Shown here: positions 45,011-54,341 of the stretch, piece after piece | How the letters are laid out: the number at the start of each line of letters is the position of its first letter | Position numbering within the stretch: position 1 is the first letter of the stretch | Assembly: GCF_037482285.1 (NCBI RefSeq) | Contig: NZ_JBBEYB010000002.1 | Coordinates: forward strand, 62,001-126,000 | Direction: 5' to 3' | Length of the DNA stretch: 64,000 bases | Source of the DNA: Aquabacterium sp029268225 | GTDB lineage: Bacteria > Pseudomonadota > Gammaproteobacteria > Burkholderiales > Burkholderiaceae_C | The notes under the pieces: model-generated | Told to the model about the DNA's origin: nothing | Databases searched by the model: none | The model's input: the letters and a program-made list of their open reading frames with translations, nothing else | Translations under genes and position numbers: made by a program

Positions 45011-46366
45011 TCAGCCCTTGTAAGGGTGACGCAGCAAGATGGTGTGGTCGCGGTCAGGACCGGTCGAAACCATGTCGATGGGCGCACCGATGAAAGCCTC
45101 AACACGCTGCAGGTAAGCGCGCGCATTGGCAGGCAGCTTGTCCCATTCCGTGATACCGAAAGTGGTGCCCTCCCAGCCGGGGAAGCTCTCGTAGATCGGC
45201 TCGCAGGCGACGATGTCATCGGCGTCCAGCGGCAAAATGTCGACACGCTCGCCACGCAGCATGTATCCAGTGCACACCTTGATTTCTTCCAATCCGTCGA
45301 GCACGTCGAGCTTGGTCAGACAGATGCCGGTGATGCCGTTGATCAACACAGAGCGCTTCAGGGCGGCGGCATCCAGCCAGCCACAACGACGGGCGCGACC
45401 AGTCACCGTGCCGCGCTCCTGCCCCACTGTGGCCAGGTGGCAACCGACCGTGCCCGGTGTTTCCCAATCCAATTCGGTCGGGAACGGGCCACTGCCGACA
45501 CGGGTGGTGTAAGCCTTGGTGATGCCCAGAATGTAATGGAGCTTGTCAGGTCCAACACCGGAGCCAGCCGCGGCATTACCAGCCACGCAGTTGCTCGATG
45601 TCACATATGGATAAGTACCGTGGTCCACGTCGAGCAGAGTGCCTTGCGCGCCTTCAAACAAGACGCTGCCGCCCTCCACGGTATGAGCATGGATGCGGAC
45701 CCCCACATCGGACAGCATCGGCAGAATCTGCTCAGCGGCCTTCATGGCCTCGTCAAAAATGGGCTGGAAAGCCAACTCTTCCGACTTCAGGAAGCCCTTG
45801 AGCGCGAAATTGTGCAGTTCAAGCAACTCCTTGAGCTTGGTCGCAAAACGCTCGGGGTGCTTGAGATCTTGCAGGCGCAACGCGCGACGTGCCACCTTGT
45901 CTTCATAAGCCGGACCAATGCCCTTGCCTGTGGTGCCAATCTTGCCGCCACCGCTCGTTTCACGCAGGGCCTCCCGAGCTTTGTCAACGGCGACGTGGAA
46001 CGGCAGGATCATTGGGCATGACTCGCTGATGAACAGGCGCGAGCGCACATTCAAGCCAGCAGCTTCCAGGCGCGCGATCTCAGAGAGAAGGTGTGTGGGA
46101 TCGACCACCACGCCGTTGCCGATGTAGCACGCAACGCCGTCGCGCATGATGCCCGATGGAATGAGTTGCAGGGCGGTCTTTTTGCCGTTGATCACCAGGG
46201 TATGGCCTGCGTTGTGACCGCCCTGGAAGCGGACCACAGCGGCAGCGTGATCCGTCAACCAGTCGACGACTTTGCCTTTGCCCTCGTCACCCCATTGGGT
46301 GCCGACGACGACAACGTTGCGGGCAGATGCGTTGCCGGGGCGACCCGACGCGGAAGTGCTTTGCAT
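45011..46366 (-). CDS. purA: Adenylosuccinate synthetase
   Basis: 451 residues. GTP-dependent ligase that joins IMP and aspartate, the first step from IMP to AMP. Motifs: VVVVGTQWGDEGKGKVVDWL with the catalytic Asp, RFQGGHNAGHTLVINGKK with the catalytic His, IGTTGKGIGPAYEDKVARR, LFEGAQGTLLDVDHGTYPYVTSSN and GRARRCGWLD. The first 16 residues are a variable N-terminal extension. Lies between hisZ and the phosphoribosyltransferase gene. Confidence 0.98.
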   Translation of the reverse strand: MQSTSASGRPGNASARNVVVVGTQWGDEGKGKVVDWLTDHAAAVVRFQGGHNAGHTLVINGKKTALQLIPSGIMRDGVACYIGNGVVVDPTHLLSEIARLEAAGLNVRSRLFISESCPMILPFHVAVDKAREALRETSGGGKIGTTGKGIGPAYEDKVARRALRLQDLKHPERFATKLKELLELHNFALKGFLKSEELAFQPIFDEAMKAAEQILPMLSDVGVRIHAHTVEGGSVLFEGAQGTLLDVDHGTYPYVTSSNCVAGNAAAGSGVGPDKLHYILGITKAYTTRVGSGPFPTELDWETPGTVGCHLATVGQERGTVTGRARRCGWLDAAALKRSVLINGITGICLTKLDVLDGLEEIKVCTGYMLRGERVDILPLDADDIVACEPIYESFPGWEGTTFGITEWDKLPANARAYLQRVEAFIGAPIDMVSTGPDRDHTILLRHPYKG

Positions 46367-46404
46367 GGCGGAATCCTGTTTCGCAAAAGTGATGTCGGCC
46401 GCGC

Positions 46405-47598
46405 TCAGAGCGCGCGCACCGACCAGCGTCCATCAACGAGCGCGAGTTCGCGATCGCATTCAAATTCCTGGACGTCGTGTTCATGTCCGGGCAGCACGCA
46501 CACCACGGTGTGCCCCTGCCCTCTGAGTTCGCGGATGGCCTGCCGCAAAGTCGGGTCACTGGCCCAAGGGGCACGAACCGCCGTGTGAGCGGCTTGCCCT
46601 TGGCGGTCGGCCAAAAGATCAGCCAGAATCCTGAGATCGAGACTGAATCCGGCGGCGGGACGGCGGCGACCGAACACGGCACCGACCTCGTCATAACGGC
46701 CACCACGAACCAAGGCATTGGCGTGACCAGCCCCATACACAGCAAAACGAATGCCGCTGTAATAGGCATAGCCACTGAAGTCAGACAGATCGAAACCGAT
46801 CTCTACGCCTGGCTGTGATGTCTGAAGGTGATCTGCCAACCATGCCAGATCGTCCAGCGCCTGCGCCACCAACGGGTGGTCAGGGAGGACTTCGCGCGCA
46901 CGCGCAAGGACGTCTTTACCGCCAAACAGCGTCGTGAGGCTCACGAGCACCTTGGCAGCCTCTGGAGCTTCGCGCAAAGCGCCTTGCCCAGCGAGGTCGC
47001 GCAAGGTGGCCACGTCTTTGTTCGTCAAAGCATCGACCATAGCCTCATGCAAAGCCGCGTCGAGCACAGTGACACCGAGTCCTGCCAAAACACCTTGAAT
47101 CAAGCGGACGTCGGCAAAGTCGACAACCAAGCCATGCAGGCCCGAGACACTCAAGCCCTCGAGCGCCAATTCGGCTGCTTCCAGATCGGCTTCCAAGCCA
47201 GCGTGACCGTAAATTTCGGCGCCCAACTGCAACTGCTCGCGTGTCGCGTGAGGACCTTCAGGGCGAGTGTGCAACACCGGGCCACAGTAGCAGAGACGGG
47301 TGACGCCATCTCGGTTGAGCAAGTGAGCATCAATGCGAGCCACCTGCGGCGTGGTATCCGCACGGAGACCCAGCGTGCGGCCACTGAGTTGGTCCACGAG
47401 CTTGAAGGTCTTGAGCCCCAGTGCGTGCCCCGTTCCGGACAACAGAGACTCCAAGTGCTCCAGCATGGGCGGCATCACGAGTTCATACCCGTAGCAGCGA
47501 GCCGCATCGAGCCAGACCCGACGCAACTCTTCCACGCGACGCGCCTGCGCAGGCAAGACGTCAGCGATGTGCTCTGGCAACAGCCAAGCAGACGACAT
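46405..47598 (-). CDS. hisZ: ATP phosphoribosyltransferase regulatory subunit HisZ
   Basis: 397 residues. HisZ is a histidyl-tRNA-synthetase-like protein that lacks aminoacylation and activates the short form of HisG. The HisS-like blocks are PEHIADVLPAQARRVEELRRVW, GYELVMPPMLEHLESLL, LGLRADTTPQVARIDA and GGRYDEVGAVFGRRRPAAGFSLDLRIL. A true HisS with an anticodon domain is encoded at 55076, which supports HisZ for this gene. HisG is not in the window; the hflC-hisZ-purA order is conserved in betaproteobacteria. Confidence 0.93.
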   Translation of the reverse strand: MSSAWLLPEHIADVLPAQARRVEELRRVWLDAARCYGYELVMPPMLEHLESLLSGTGHALGLKTFKLVDQLSGRTLGLRADTTPQVARIDAHLLNRDGVTRLCYCGPVLHTRPEGPHATREQLQLGAEIYGHAGLEADLEAAELALEGLSVSGLHGLVVDFADVRLIQGVLAGLGVTVLDAALHEAMVDALTNKDVATLRDLAGQGALREAPEAAKVLVSLTTLFGGKDVLARAREVLPDHPLVAQALDDLAWLADHLQTSQPGVEIGFDLSDFSGYAYYSGIRFAVYGAGHANALVRGGRYDEVGAVFGRRRPAAGFSLDLRILADLLADRQGQAAHTAVRAPWASDPTLRQAIRELRGQGHTVVCVLPGHEHDVQEFECDRELALVDGRWSVRAL

Positions 47599-47688
47599 AA
47601 GAAAACGTGTGGGGGGTTAAAAACGAGATTCTACCGGTGTCTGATGAAACTTGGACAGCCCCAGTTCATCATCTCCGTGGAGAGCTGC

Positions 47689-47883
47689 TCAGCTCAACGC
47701 CTGCAGCCCCCACAAAAGCACCAGTCCCAAGACCATGCTCATCAGCCCAATTTGGCGAATCTGATGGTCATTGAGTTGAAGCAGTTGGGTGAACATGCGC
47801 CGCCACCCCTCGGGATGAATGGCGGGCAACACGCCCTCGAATACAAGCACCAGGGCCAGTGCGATCCATAGCGCATCCTGCAT
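47689..47883 (-). CDS. DUF2065 small membrane protein (YjeT-like)
   Basis: 64 residues: two hydrophobic helices (ALWIALALVLVFEGVLPAI and IGLMSMVLGLVLLWGLQAL) joined by a polar loop with HPEGWRRMF and LNDHQIRQIG. This matches the DUF2065/YjeT family, which is regularly found between hflC and hisZ or purA. It starts 12 bases after hflC ends. An inner-membrane accessory of HflKC is plausible from context but unproven. Confidence 0.88.
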   Translation of the reverse strand: MQDALWIALALVLVFEGVLPAIHPEGWRRMFTQLLQLNDHQIRQIGLMSMVLGLVLLWGLQALS

Positions 47884-47895
47884 CGAGAGAGTCCG

Positions 47896-48777
47896 TCAGC
47901 GTGCGGCGCCCGTACCGTTGCCACGCATGTTCTTGAAGAACTCGTTGCTCTGATCGACCACCATCACGTCCGATTTGCTGCGGAAGCTGGCGCGATAGGC
48001 CTCCAGACTGCGATAGAACTGAGCGAACTGGGGGTCCTTGCCAAAGGCATCGGCATACAGTGCTGAGGCCTTGGCATCGCCCTCGCCCTTGATTTTCTGC
48101 GCGTCACGATAGGCTTCCGCCACGATGATTTCACGCTGACGATCGGCATCGGCTCGGATCTTCTCTCCCTCGGCACCACCCGTGGATCGGAGTTCGTTGG
48201 CCACGCGCTTGCGCTCAGACTCCATGCGGCGGTAGACCGACTCGGTGATGTTGGCCACAAAATCCACACGCTTGATGCGCACGTCCACGATCTCGATGCC
48301 GAAAGACTTGGCGTCGTCGGCCAAACGACGGATCACGCCTTGCATCACTTTCTCACGCTCGGCAGACAGCATGGCACCCACCGTGCGTTTGGTCACCTCT
48401 TCGTTGAGCGCAGCCTGAACAATGGGAGCCAGGCGGTTTTCGGCATTGCGAATGTCAGCACCATTGTTGCGGATGAACTGACGGGGCTCGGTGATGCGCC
48501 ACTTGACCAGCCAATCGATCACGAGGCTCTTTTTCTCGGCTGTGAAGATGGGGCGGGACTCAGGACTGTCGAGTGTCTGGATGCGGCGATCCAGAAACAC
48601 CACGTTTTGCAGGGGCGCTGGCATCTTGGCTTTCAAGCCTGGCTCACTGATGACCTCCTTGATTTCACCAAGCGCATAGACCACAGCGAACTGCCTCTGA
48701 TCGACCACAAACAGGGTGGATGCTGCGAGGATGAGGGCCAGCAAAGCGCCGACCAGGATGGTTCCAATACGGTTCAT
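47896..48777 (-). CDS. hflC: HflC, subunit of the HflKC membrane complex
   Basis: 293 residues of the SPFH/stomatin family: an N-terminal membrane anchor (ILVGALLALILAASTLFVV), then the SPFH domain (FVVDQRQFAVVYALGEIKEVI, PIFTAEKKSLVIDWLVKWRI) and a long charged helix with MESERKRVANELRSTGGAEGEKIRADADRQR. HflC and HflK form a large periplasm-facing cage around FtsH. It follows hflK after 32 bases. Confidence 0.97.
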   Translation of the reverse strand: MNRIGTILVGALLALILAASTLFVVDQRQFAVVYALGEIKEVISEPGLKAKMPAPLQNVVFLDRRIQTLDSPESRPIFTAEKKSLVIDWLVKWRITEPRQFIRNNGADIRNAENRLAPIVQAALNEEVTKRTVGAMLSAEREKVMQGVIRRLADDAKSFGIEIVDVRIKRVDFVANITESVYRRMESERKRVANELRSTGGAEGEKIRADADRQREIIVAEAYRDAQKIKGEGDAKASALYADAFGKDPQFAQFYRSLEAYRASFRSKSDVMVVDQSNEFFKNMRGNGTGAAR

Positions 48778-48809
48778 GTCTGATTCCTTGCCTGTCTGGT
48801 GGTGTGCAC

Positions 48810-50156
48810 TCAGCGCACTTCGCGATCGCGGCTGCGCAGTCCATCGCGAGAACGGGCATCGGTGGATGCGGCGGCAGGGTTAGGGGCAACAACAGGCTCG
48901 GATGCAGCCGCGGCAGGCGCTGGTGCAGCCCCATTCGCGCCAGACATCTGCATGATCTTGTCAAGCGGCAGGTACAACAAATTAGAGCCCTGGCGGCTGT
49001 CCACCATCACCTTGGTGACGTTGCTGTAAACCTGAGCCATGGTATCCGTGTAGAGACGGTCACGGGTCACGCCTGGCGCCTTCTTGTACTCAGCGAGCAC
49101 CGACTTGAAGCGCTCGGCATCACCCTCGGCCTGCGCCACCACGCGTGCCGCGTAACCCGCGGCCTCTTCACGCAAGCGCGCCGCCGTACCCTGCGCCTTG
49201 GGAATCACGTCGTTGGCATAAGCTTGCCCTTCGTTCTTCAAGCGCTCGCGGTCAGCCCCCGCCTTGAAGGCGTCGTCAAATGCAGCCTGCACCTGCTCGG
49301 GTGCCTGCACGCTTTGCACGTTGACATTGACGACTGTGACGCCCGCCTTGAGCTTGTTGAGCTGGCCCTGAATGGATTTGACCAATTCGGCCGCAATGGC
49401 ATCACGCTGCTCGTAAAGCACCGAGTCCATGGTGCTGTTCCCAACGATCTCGCGCACCGCGGATTCAGCCGCCTGCTGAACGGCCTCATCAGAGCTGCGG
49501 TTCTCGAACAGATAGTCGCGGGCATCCGACAGACGGTATTGGACCGTAAAGCGGATGTCAACAATGTTCTCATCACGCGTCAGCATGGACGAATCCCGCA
49601 GTGCAGTGGCCTGAAGGACCGTGTTGCTGCCGACGTCGATAGAGCGCAATTGAGTGAGATTGACGATTTCGTGCGACTGGAAGGGATACGGTGCACGCCA
49701 CTGAAACCCTGCGTCTGCCGTATGGCTGAAGCGGCCGAAGGACATCACGACCGCCTGCTGGCCTTCCTGAACAATGAAGAAGCCGCTTCCGGCCCACACC
49801 AATCCGATCAAGCCGACGATGAGGCCCGCACCAATCCCTGCCCCCTTGGGGTCAGGGGTGAAGCCACCACCCTTGCCGCCGTTGCCCTCACCCTTGTTAC
49901 CGGTGAAGACGCCGCTGAGTTTGCGGTTGAAATCGCGCCAAAGTTCGTCGAGATCAGGCGGGCCATCCTGCCGACCGTTGAAGCTGGCTTGTGCCCCCGC
50001 AACACCAGGCATAGCCTGTTTGACAGCACGCGTGGTCAACCAGGTCACGCGTCGCCCAACCCCCACCAGCAGACTGGCTGCCAGGGACACAGCATTCATC
50101 ACCCAGTGACGGTGTGGGGCGGGGCGTCGGCCCTCATCCAGAGATGGCATGTTCAT
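48810..50156 (-). CDS. hflK: HflK, subunit of the HflKC membrane complex
   Basis: 448 residues. The N-terminal cytoplasmic part is rich in Gly and Pro (GNKGEGNGGKGGGF), followed by one membrane helix (GLIVGLIGLVWAGSGFFIV) and the SPFH domain (EGQQAVVMSFGRFSHTADAGFQWRAPYPF). The extended helix contains AKAQGTAARLREEAAGYAARVVAQAEGDAERF in outline, and the tail is Ala/Pro-rich. Partner of HflC in regulating FtsH. Its ATG overlaps the stop of hflX by four bases. Confidence 0.96.
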   Translation of the reverse strand: MNMPSLDEGRRPAPHRHWVMNAVSLAASLLVGVGRRVTWLTTRAVKQAMPGVAGAQASFNGRQDGPPDLDELWRDFNRKLSGVFTGNKGEGNGGKGGGFTPDPKGAGIGAGLIVGLIGLVWAGSGFFIVQEGQQAVVMSFGRFSHTADAGFQWRAPYPFQSHEIVNLTQLRSIDVGSNTVLQATALRDSSMLTRDENIVDIRFTVQYRLSDARDYLFENRSSDEAVQQAAESAVREIVGNSTMDSVLYEQRDAIAAELVKSIQGQLNKLKAGVTVVNVNVQSVQAPEQVQAAFDDAFKAGADRERLKNEGQAYANDVIPKAQGTAARLREEAAGYAARVVAQAEGDAERFKSVLAEYKKAPGVTRDRLYTDTMAQVYSNVTKVMVDSRQGSNLLYLPLDKIMQMSGANGAAPAPAAAASEPVVAPNPAAASTDARSRDGLRSRDREVR

Positions 50157-51403
50157 GATCGGTCAGTAGGAAATTCGGGGGGTGTCGGATCAGACACCGG
50201 CTCATGGGTTGCATTGTGCATGTCGAAACGGGGGTCGCGTTGGGCCAATGCCTCAAGCCCCCCCTCCAAACCATGTAATGCGGCGTCAGCAAGCACCTCG
50301 CGCAACACATCGAGCCCATCGCCCTTGAGTGCGCTGACAAACACGCGATGACAACGGCGCCCGGAGGGCAGTTCGTAAATATCGCGCTGGTGCAATGGCT
50401 GCTGGTGCTCGGGCAAGCAATCACACTTGTTGAACACCAAGACTTGGGGCAACTGTCCGGCCCCGATGCTGTCCAGCACACGCAGCACCTCGTCGATCTG
50501 CTCCAGCAACACAGGACTCGCTGCATCGACCACATGCAACAGCACGTCGGCCTCTGCGGCCTCCTGCAATGTGGCCTCAAAAGATTCGACCAGGGTGTGA
50601 GGCAGATCACGGATGAAACCCACCGTGTCGGACAGGGTGACGCTACGCTGGGCCTGCGCCAGGAACATCTGCCGCGTGGTCGTGTCGAGCGTGGCAAACA
50701 ACTGGTTTGCCGCATAGGTACCGGCCTTGGTCAGCGCGTTGAACAACGTGGACTTGCCGGCGTTGGTATAGCCGACCAGCGAGACACGAAAGGTCCCCGT
50801 GCGCTCGCGTGAGCGCTGCTGAGTGTTGCGCTGACGCTTGACCTTCGCCAGTTGCAGCTTGAGCGACTTGATCTTCTGATCGATCATCCGTCGATCCAGT
50901 TCGATCTGCGTCTCACCAGGGCCACCGCGGTGCCCCACACCGCCACGCTGACGCTCCAGGTGGGACCAGCGACGCACCAACCGGGTAGAGAGGTACTTCA
51001 AACGGGCAAGCTCGACCTGCAACTTGCCCTCATGACTGCGCGCGCGCGCGCCAAATATTTCGAGGATCAGGCCGGTGCGATCGAGCACCTCAACGCCCAG
51101 ATGCCGCTCGAGATTGCGCTGCTGAGCCGGCGACAAGGCTTGGTCGAAGAGAACACCGTGCGCTTGGTACAGTTGCACGAGTTCCTTGATTTCATCGGCC
51201 TTCCCGGAGCCCACGAACAAGGCTGCATCCGGTGCGCGACGCTTGGTCGTGACCTTCGCAACGGGTTGATCGCCTGCAGACTCAGCCAACAAGGCCAGTT
51301 CATCCAGAGTCGGATCGAAAGATGAGCCGGGGCCGAAATCGACCCCCACCACCACAACCCGTGGGTCATTGGACGGGCTCGGCGCAGACGAAGAAGATGT
51401 CAA
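50153..51403 (-). CDS. hflX: GTPase HflX (ribosome-associated)
   Basis: 416 residues. The N-terminal HflX domain (ELVQLYQAHGVLFDQALSPAQQRNLERHLG, LILEIFGARARSHEGKLQVELARLKYLSTRLV) precedes the G domain: G1 in VSLVGYTNAGKSTLFNALT, G3 in LSDTVGFIRDLPHTLVESF and G4 in LVFNKCD. HflX splits stalled or heat-damaged ribosomes. Sits between hfq and hflK, as in E. coli. Confidence 0.97.
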   Translation of the reverse strand: MTSSSSAPSPSNDPRVVVVGVDFGPGSSFDPTLDELALLAESAGDQPVAKVTTKRRAPDAALFVGSGKADEIKELVQLYQAHGVLFDQALSPAQQRNLERHLGVEVLDRTGLILEIFGARARSHEGKLQVELARLKYLSTRLVRRWSHLERQRGGVGHRGGPGETQIELDRRMIDQKIKSLKLQLAKVKRQRNTQQRSRERTGTFRVSLVGYTNAGKSTLFNALTKAGTYAANQLFATLDTTTRQMFLAQAQRSVTLSDTVGFIRDLPHTLVESFEATLQEAAEADVLLHVVDAASPVLLEQIDEVLRVLDSIGAGQLPQVLVFNKCDCLPEHQQPLHQRDIYELPSGRRCHRVFVSALKGDGLDVLREVLADAALHGLEGGLEALAQRDPRFDMHNATHEPVSDPTPPEFPTDRS

Positions 51404-51460
51404 GGCGTCAGAACAGGGCTAAGCTGGTTAAAAGGAAGCAAGAACCGCAAGGTGCGCAGT

Positions 51461-51700
51461 TCAGACCTCGGGTGTGTCACCTGTGTGGAAGTTGACAGCA
51501 CGACCTGGCACAACCGTGGAAATGGCGTGCTTGTAGACCATCTGGGTCACGGTGTTGCGCAGCAAGACCACGTACTGATCGAAAGACTCGATGTGACCTT
51601 GCAGCTTGATGCCGTTGACCAGATAAATCGACACTGGCACGTGCTCACGACGCAGCAGGTTCAGGAAGGGGTCTTGCAGAAGTTGGCCTTTGTTGCTCAC
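51461..51700 (-). CDS. hfq: RNA chaperone Hfq
   Basis: 79 residues, read from a GTG start at 51700 rather than from the longer frame to 51745. The GTG is preceded by GGAG with a six-base spacer and gives the standard SNKGQLLQDPFLNLLRREHVPVSIYLVNGIKLQG start. The Sm2 motif YKHAISTVVPGRAV follows. Hfq hexamers pair small RNAs with mRNAs. First gene of the hfq-hflX-hflK-hflC group. Confidence 0.97.
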   Translation of the reverse strand: MSNKGQLLQDPFLNLLRREHVPVSIYLVNGIKLQGHIESFDQYVVLLRNTVTQMVYKHAISTVVPGRAVNFHTGDTPEV

Positions 51701-51802
51701 GATATGCTCCGTGTTGAAAAACTGTTGAGGGTCAGACCTTAACACAGTCCCCCCGATCCCATGGATTGACGGGTTGTGCGGTCTGACGCAGGGTGATGCG
51801 CC

Positions 51803-53140
51803 TCACTCCCCAATGAAGGGATTCGCGGACGACTTCATTTCAATGCGCAGTGGGGTGCCGGTGAGCTTGAAATGCTCGCGGAACCGACTCTCCAGGAACC
51901 GCTTGTAGGCATCCGTCACGTGTTCCAGCGAGTTGCCGTGGATCACGATGACCGGCGGATTCTGTCCACCTTGATGCGCATATCGCAACTTCGGACGGAA
52001 GGCCCCGGCCTTCTTGGGCTGTTGGAATTGCACAGCCTCTTGCAGCAGACGCGTGAGCACCGGCGTAGGCATCTTGCAGGTGGCAGATCGCCAAGCTGCC
52101 GCAATCGACTTCCACAAGGGACCCAGACCTTGCCGCTTGATGGCCGAGATGTGCAGCACAGGTGCAAACTTCAGGAACGACAAACGGTGCTCAATGGACC
52201 GCATGAGCAACTCACGCTGGTAGCTGTCGACGGCATCCCATTTATTGACAGCAATGACCACAGCACGCCCCGCTTCCAGCACGAAGCCGGCAATGTGCGC
52301 GTCCTGCTCGGTAACGCCCTGTGTGGCATCGATCAGCAGCAGCACCACATTGGCATCAGAGATGGCCTGCAAAGTCTTGACCACCGAGAACTTCTCGATG
52401 GCCTCAAACACCTTGCCCTTGCGGCGTAGCCCTGCCGTGTCGATCAATTCGAAACGCTGCCCGTCACGCTCAAAAGGAACACTGATGGCGTCACGGGTGG
52501 TACCCGGCATGTCGAAGGCCACCAAACGCTCCTCACCCAACCACGTGTTGATCAGGGTGGACTTGCCGACATTGGGGCGCCCGGCCACAGCCAAACGGAT
52601 GGGACGCTCGGGATCGTCGTAAGCGTCGTCGTCCTCATCCTCTTCTTCGATGAAGTCGGCCAGCGCAATGTCCAACAAGCTGCGTATACCCTGGCCGTGC
52701 GCCGAAGAAATGGGAATGGGTTCACCCATGCCAAGCTCGAAAAACTCGGCAAGCTGCACCCCCTCCTTCATGCCTTCGGCCTTGTTGGCCGCCAGCAGCA
52801 CCTTTTTGTTGGTGGTACGCAAGTAGCGAGCGATGTCGTGATCCTGGGCCGACAAACCGTTACGGGCATCGACCACGAAGATGACAGCATCGGCCTCGGC
52901 CACAGCCTGCCGAGTCTGCTTGGCCATCTCTTTGAAGATGCCCGCGGTGCAGTCCGGCTCAAAGCCACCGGTGTCGATGGCGATGAACTCATGCGAGCCC
53001 ATCCGCCCCTCACCATAGTGACGGTCACGGGTCAGGCCTGCGAAGTCGGCCACGATGGCATCGCGGCTCTTGGTCAGGCGATTGAACAACGTCGACTTGC
53101 CGACGTTGGGTCGTCCGACCAGCGCAATGACAGGTTTCAT
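51803..53140 (-). CDS. der: GTPase Der (EngA), two G domains
   Basis: 445 residues with two consecutive GTPase domains: G1 motifs VALVGRPNVGKSTLFNRLT (residue 5) and LAVAGRPNVGKSTLINTWLG (near 185), DTGGF and DTAGLRRK G3 motifs, and NKAEG and NKWDA G4 motifs. The C-terminal KH-like domain ends LTGTPLRIEMKSSANPF. Der is essential for 50S assembly. Upstream of hfq, downstream of bamB, an order common in betaproteobacteria. Confidence 0.98.
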   Translation of the reverse strand: MKPVIALVGRPNVGKSTLFNRLTKSRDAIVADFAGLTRDRHYGEGRMGSHEFIAIDTGGFEPDCTAGIFKEMAKQTRQAVAEADAVIFVVDARNGLSAQDHDIARYLRTTNKKVLLAANKAEGMKEGVQLAEFFELGMGEPIPISSAHGQGIRSLLDIALADFIEEEDEDDDAYDDPERPIRLAVAGRPNVGKSTLINTWLGEERLVAFDMPGTTRDAISVPFERDGQRFELIDTAGLRRKGKVFEAIEKFSVVKTLQAISDANVVLLLIDATQGVTEQDAHIAGFVLEAGRAVVIAVNKWDAVDSYQRELLMRSIEHRLSFLKFAPVLHISAIKRQGLGPLWKSIAAAWRSATCKMPTPVLTRLLQEAVQFQQPKKAGAFRPKLRYAHQGGQNPPVIVIHGNSLEHVTDAYKRFLESRFREHFKLTGTPLRIEMKSSANPFIGE

Positions 53141-53161
53141 GAAATCTCAGTCTGCAAAAAA

Positions 53162-54319
53162 TCAGTTGGCACGCAAGGCATACAAGGTGCCTTTACGTGT
53201 AGAAACATACAGTGTCTGGTTGGCAACCAGAGGCGCCGCAGCAGCAGCGCTGTCGAGTTCGACCCGAGCCACGGTCCGACCATCGGTCGCCGAGAGCAAA
53301 TGCAGGTAGCCTTGAGCATCCACGACGGCAACACGTTCGCCGAGGATCGCAGGCGCGCTCAGACCACGGTGGGTGAACCGGTCAACGCGCCACATGACAT
53401 CGCCATTCTCGGCTTTCCAGGCCGTCAAGCGATCGGCGCTGTCTGCGCCCACCACCAAGCGGTCATTGGCCGCCACGCCTTGGGTACCAGCTTGCGGACG
53501 GCTCCACCGCAGGCTGCCACGATTCAACTCCAGGCAAGCCACGGACAGTTGGAAAGCTCGAACGCAGACTTCGTCATCTGCGCGCGCCAATGGCCCGATC
53601 AGGTCAGCCAAGCGCTCTACTTCGTTGGTGCCACGCGGCGTGCCGACGTTCACATCAAAACGCACACTGCCCTTGACAGGGTCCAACCCGACCAAACGAG
53701 CGCCCTGCCCCACCAGCAAGGTGTCACGGAAGGCTGCCAACACGCCTGACGTGGCGAGCGCAAGAGGCTCTCCGCCAGGACGCTGGTATTGCCACAACCA
53801 ACGGCCATCCAGCACATCGTAGCCACGCACGCTGCGGTCCACGGCCTGAACAAACACACGCTCTCCCGCCACCAAAGGCGCGGTGACAACGCGGCCCGGC
53901 AGACGCGCGGTCCAGACCCACTTGCCCTGATCAAACACCTGAAGTTCGTTGTTGTCCGTCACCACAGCGGCATGGCGCCCATCACTGCCCACAGCCGCCG
54001 ACAGATCATTCTTGGCCTGGGCACGCCATTTCACTGTTCCGGTCGCAGCGTCGAGTGCCACAACCTCACCATCCGTGCTGGCTGTGGTGATGACACCTTG
54101 GTTGGCAGACAGCGTCAATGCACTGCTGACCGCCCCCAGTCGCTGAGACCAGACGGTGGCCACGGTGACTTCGGACTTCAACGATTCCAGCGGGGCTGGG
54201 GAAGGCTTGCTGGAGCCGCAGGCCGTCAAAGTAGCGACAGCCAGCACGCTCAGCGTCGCAGCGAGCAGACGGGTCGAGCGCTGAGACCAGGTCAACGATG
54301 TGGAGAGAGGAAAAGTCAT
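53162..54319 (-). CDS. bamB: Outer membrane assembly lipoprotein BamB
   Basis: 385 residues. Lipoprotein signal with lipobox LTACG (cysteine near residue 34), then an eight-bladed PQQ-type beta-propeller: repeated blades such as VVALDAATGTVKWRAQAK, GYDVLDGRWLWQYQRPGG, VGLDPVKGSVRFDVNVG and LTAWKAENGDVMWRVDRF. It binds BamA POTRA domains; bamA is at 31025. The der-bamB-yfgM-hisS order is conserved. Confidence 0.95.
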   Translation of the reverse strand: MTFPLSTSLTWSQRSTRLLAATLSVLAVATLTACGSSKPSPAPLESLKSEVTVATVWSQRLGAVSSALTLSANQGVITTASTDGEVVALDAATGTVKWRAQAKNDLSAAVGSDGRHAAVVTDNNELQVFDQGKWVWTARLPGRVVTAPLVAGERVFVQAVDRSVRGYDVLDGRWLWQYQRPGGEPLALATSGVLAAFRDTLLVGQGARLVGLDPVKGSVRFDVNVGTPRGTNEVERLADLIGPLARADDEVCVRAFQLSVACLELNRGSLRWSRPQAGTQGVAANDRLVVGADSADRLTAWKAENGDVMWRVDRFTHRGLSAPAILGERVAVVDAQGYLHLLSATDGRTVARVELDSAAAAAPLVANQTLYVSTRKGTLYALRAN

Positions 54320-54341
54320 GAGGTCACTCTCGAATCAAGGG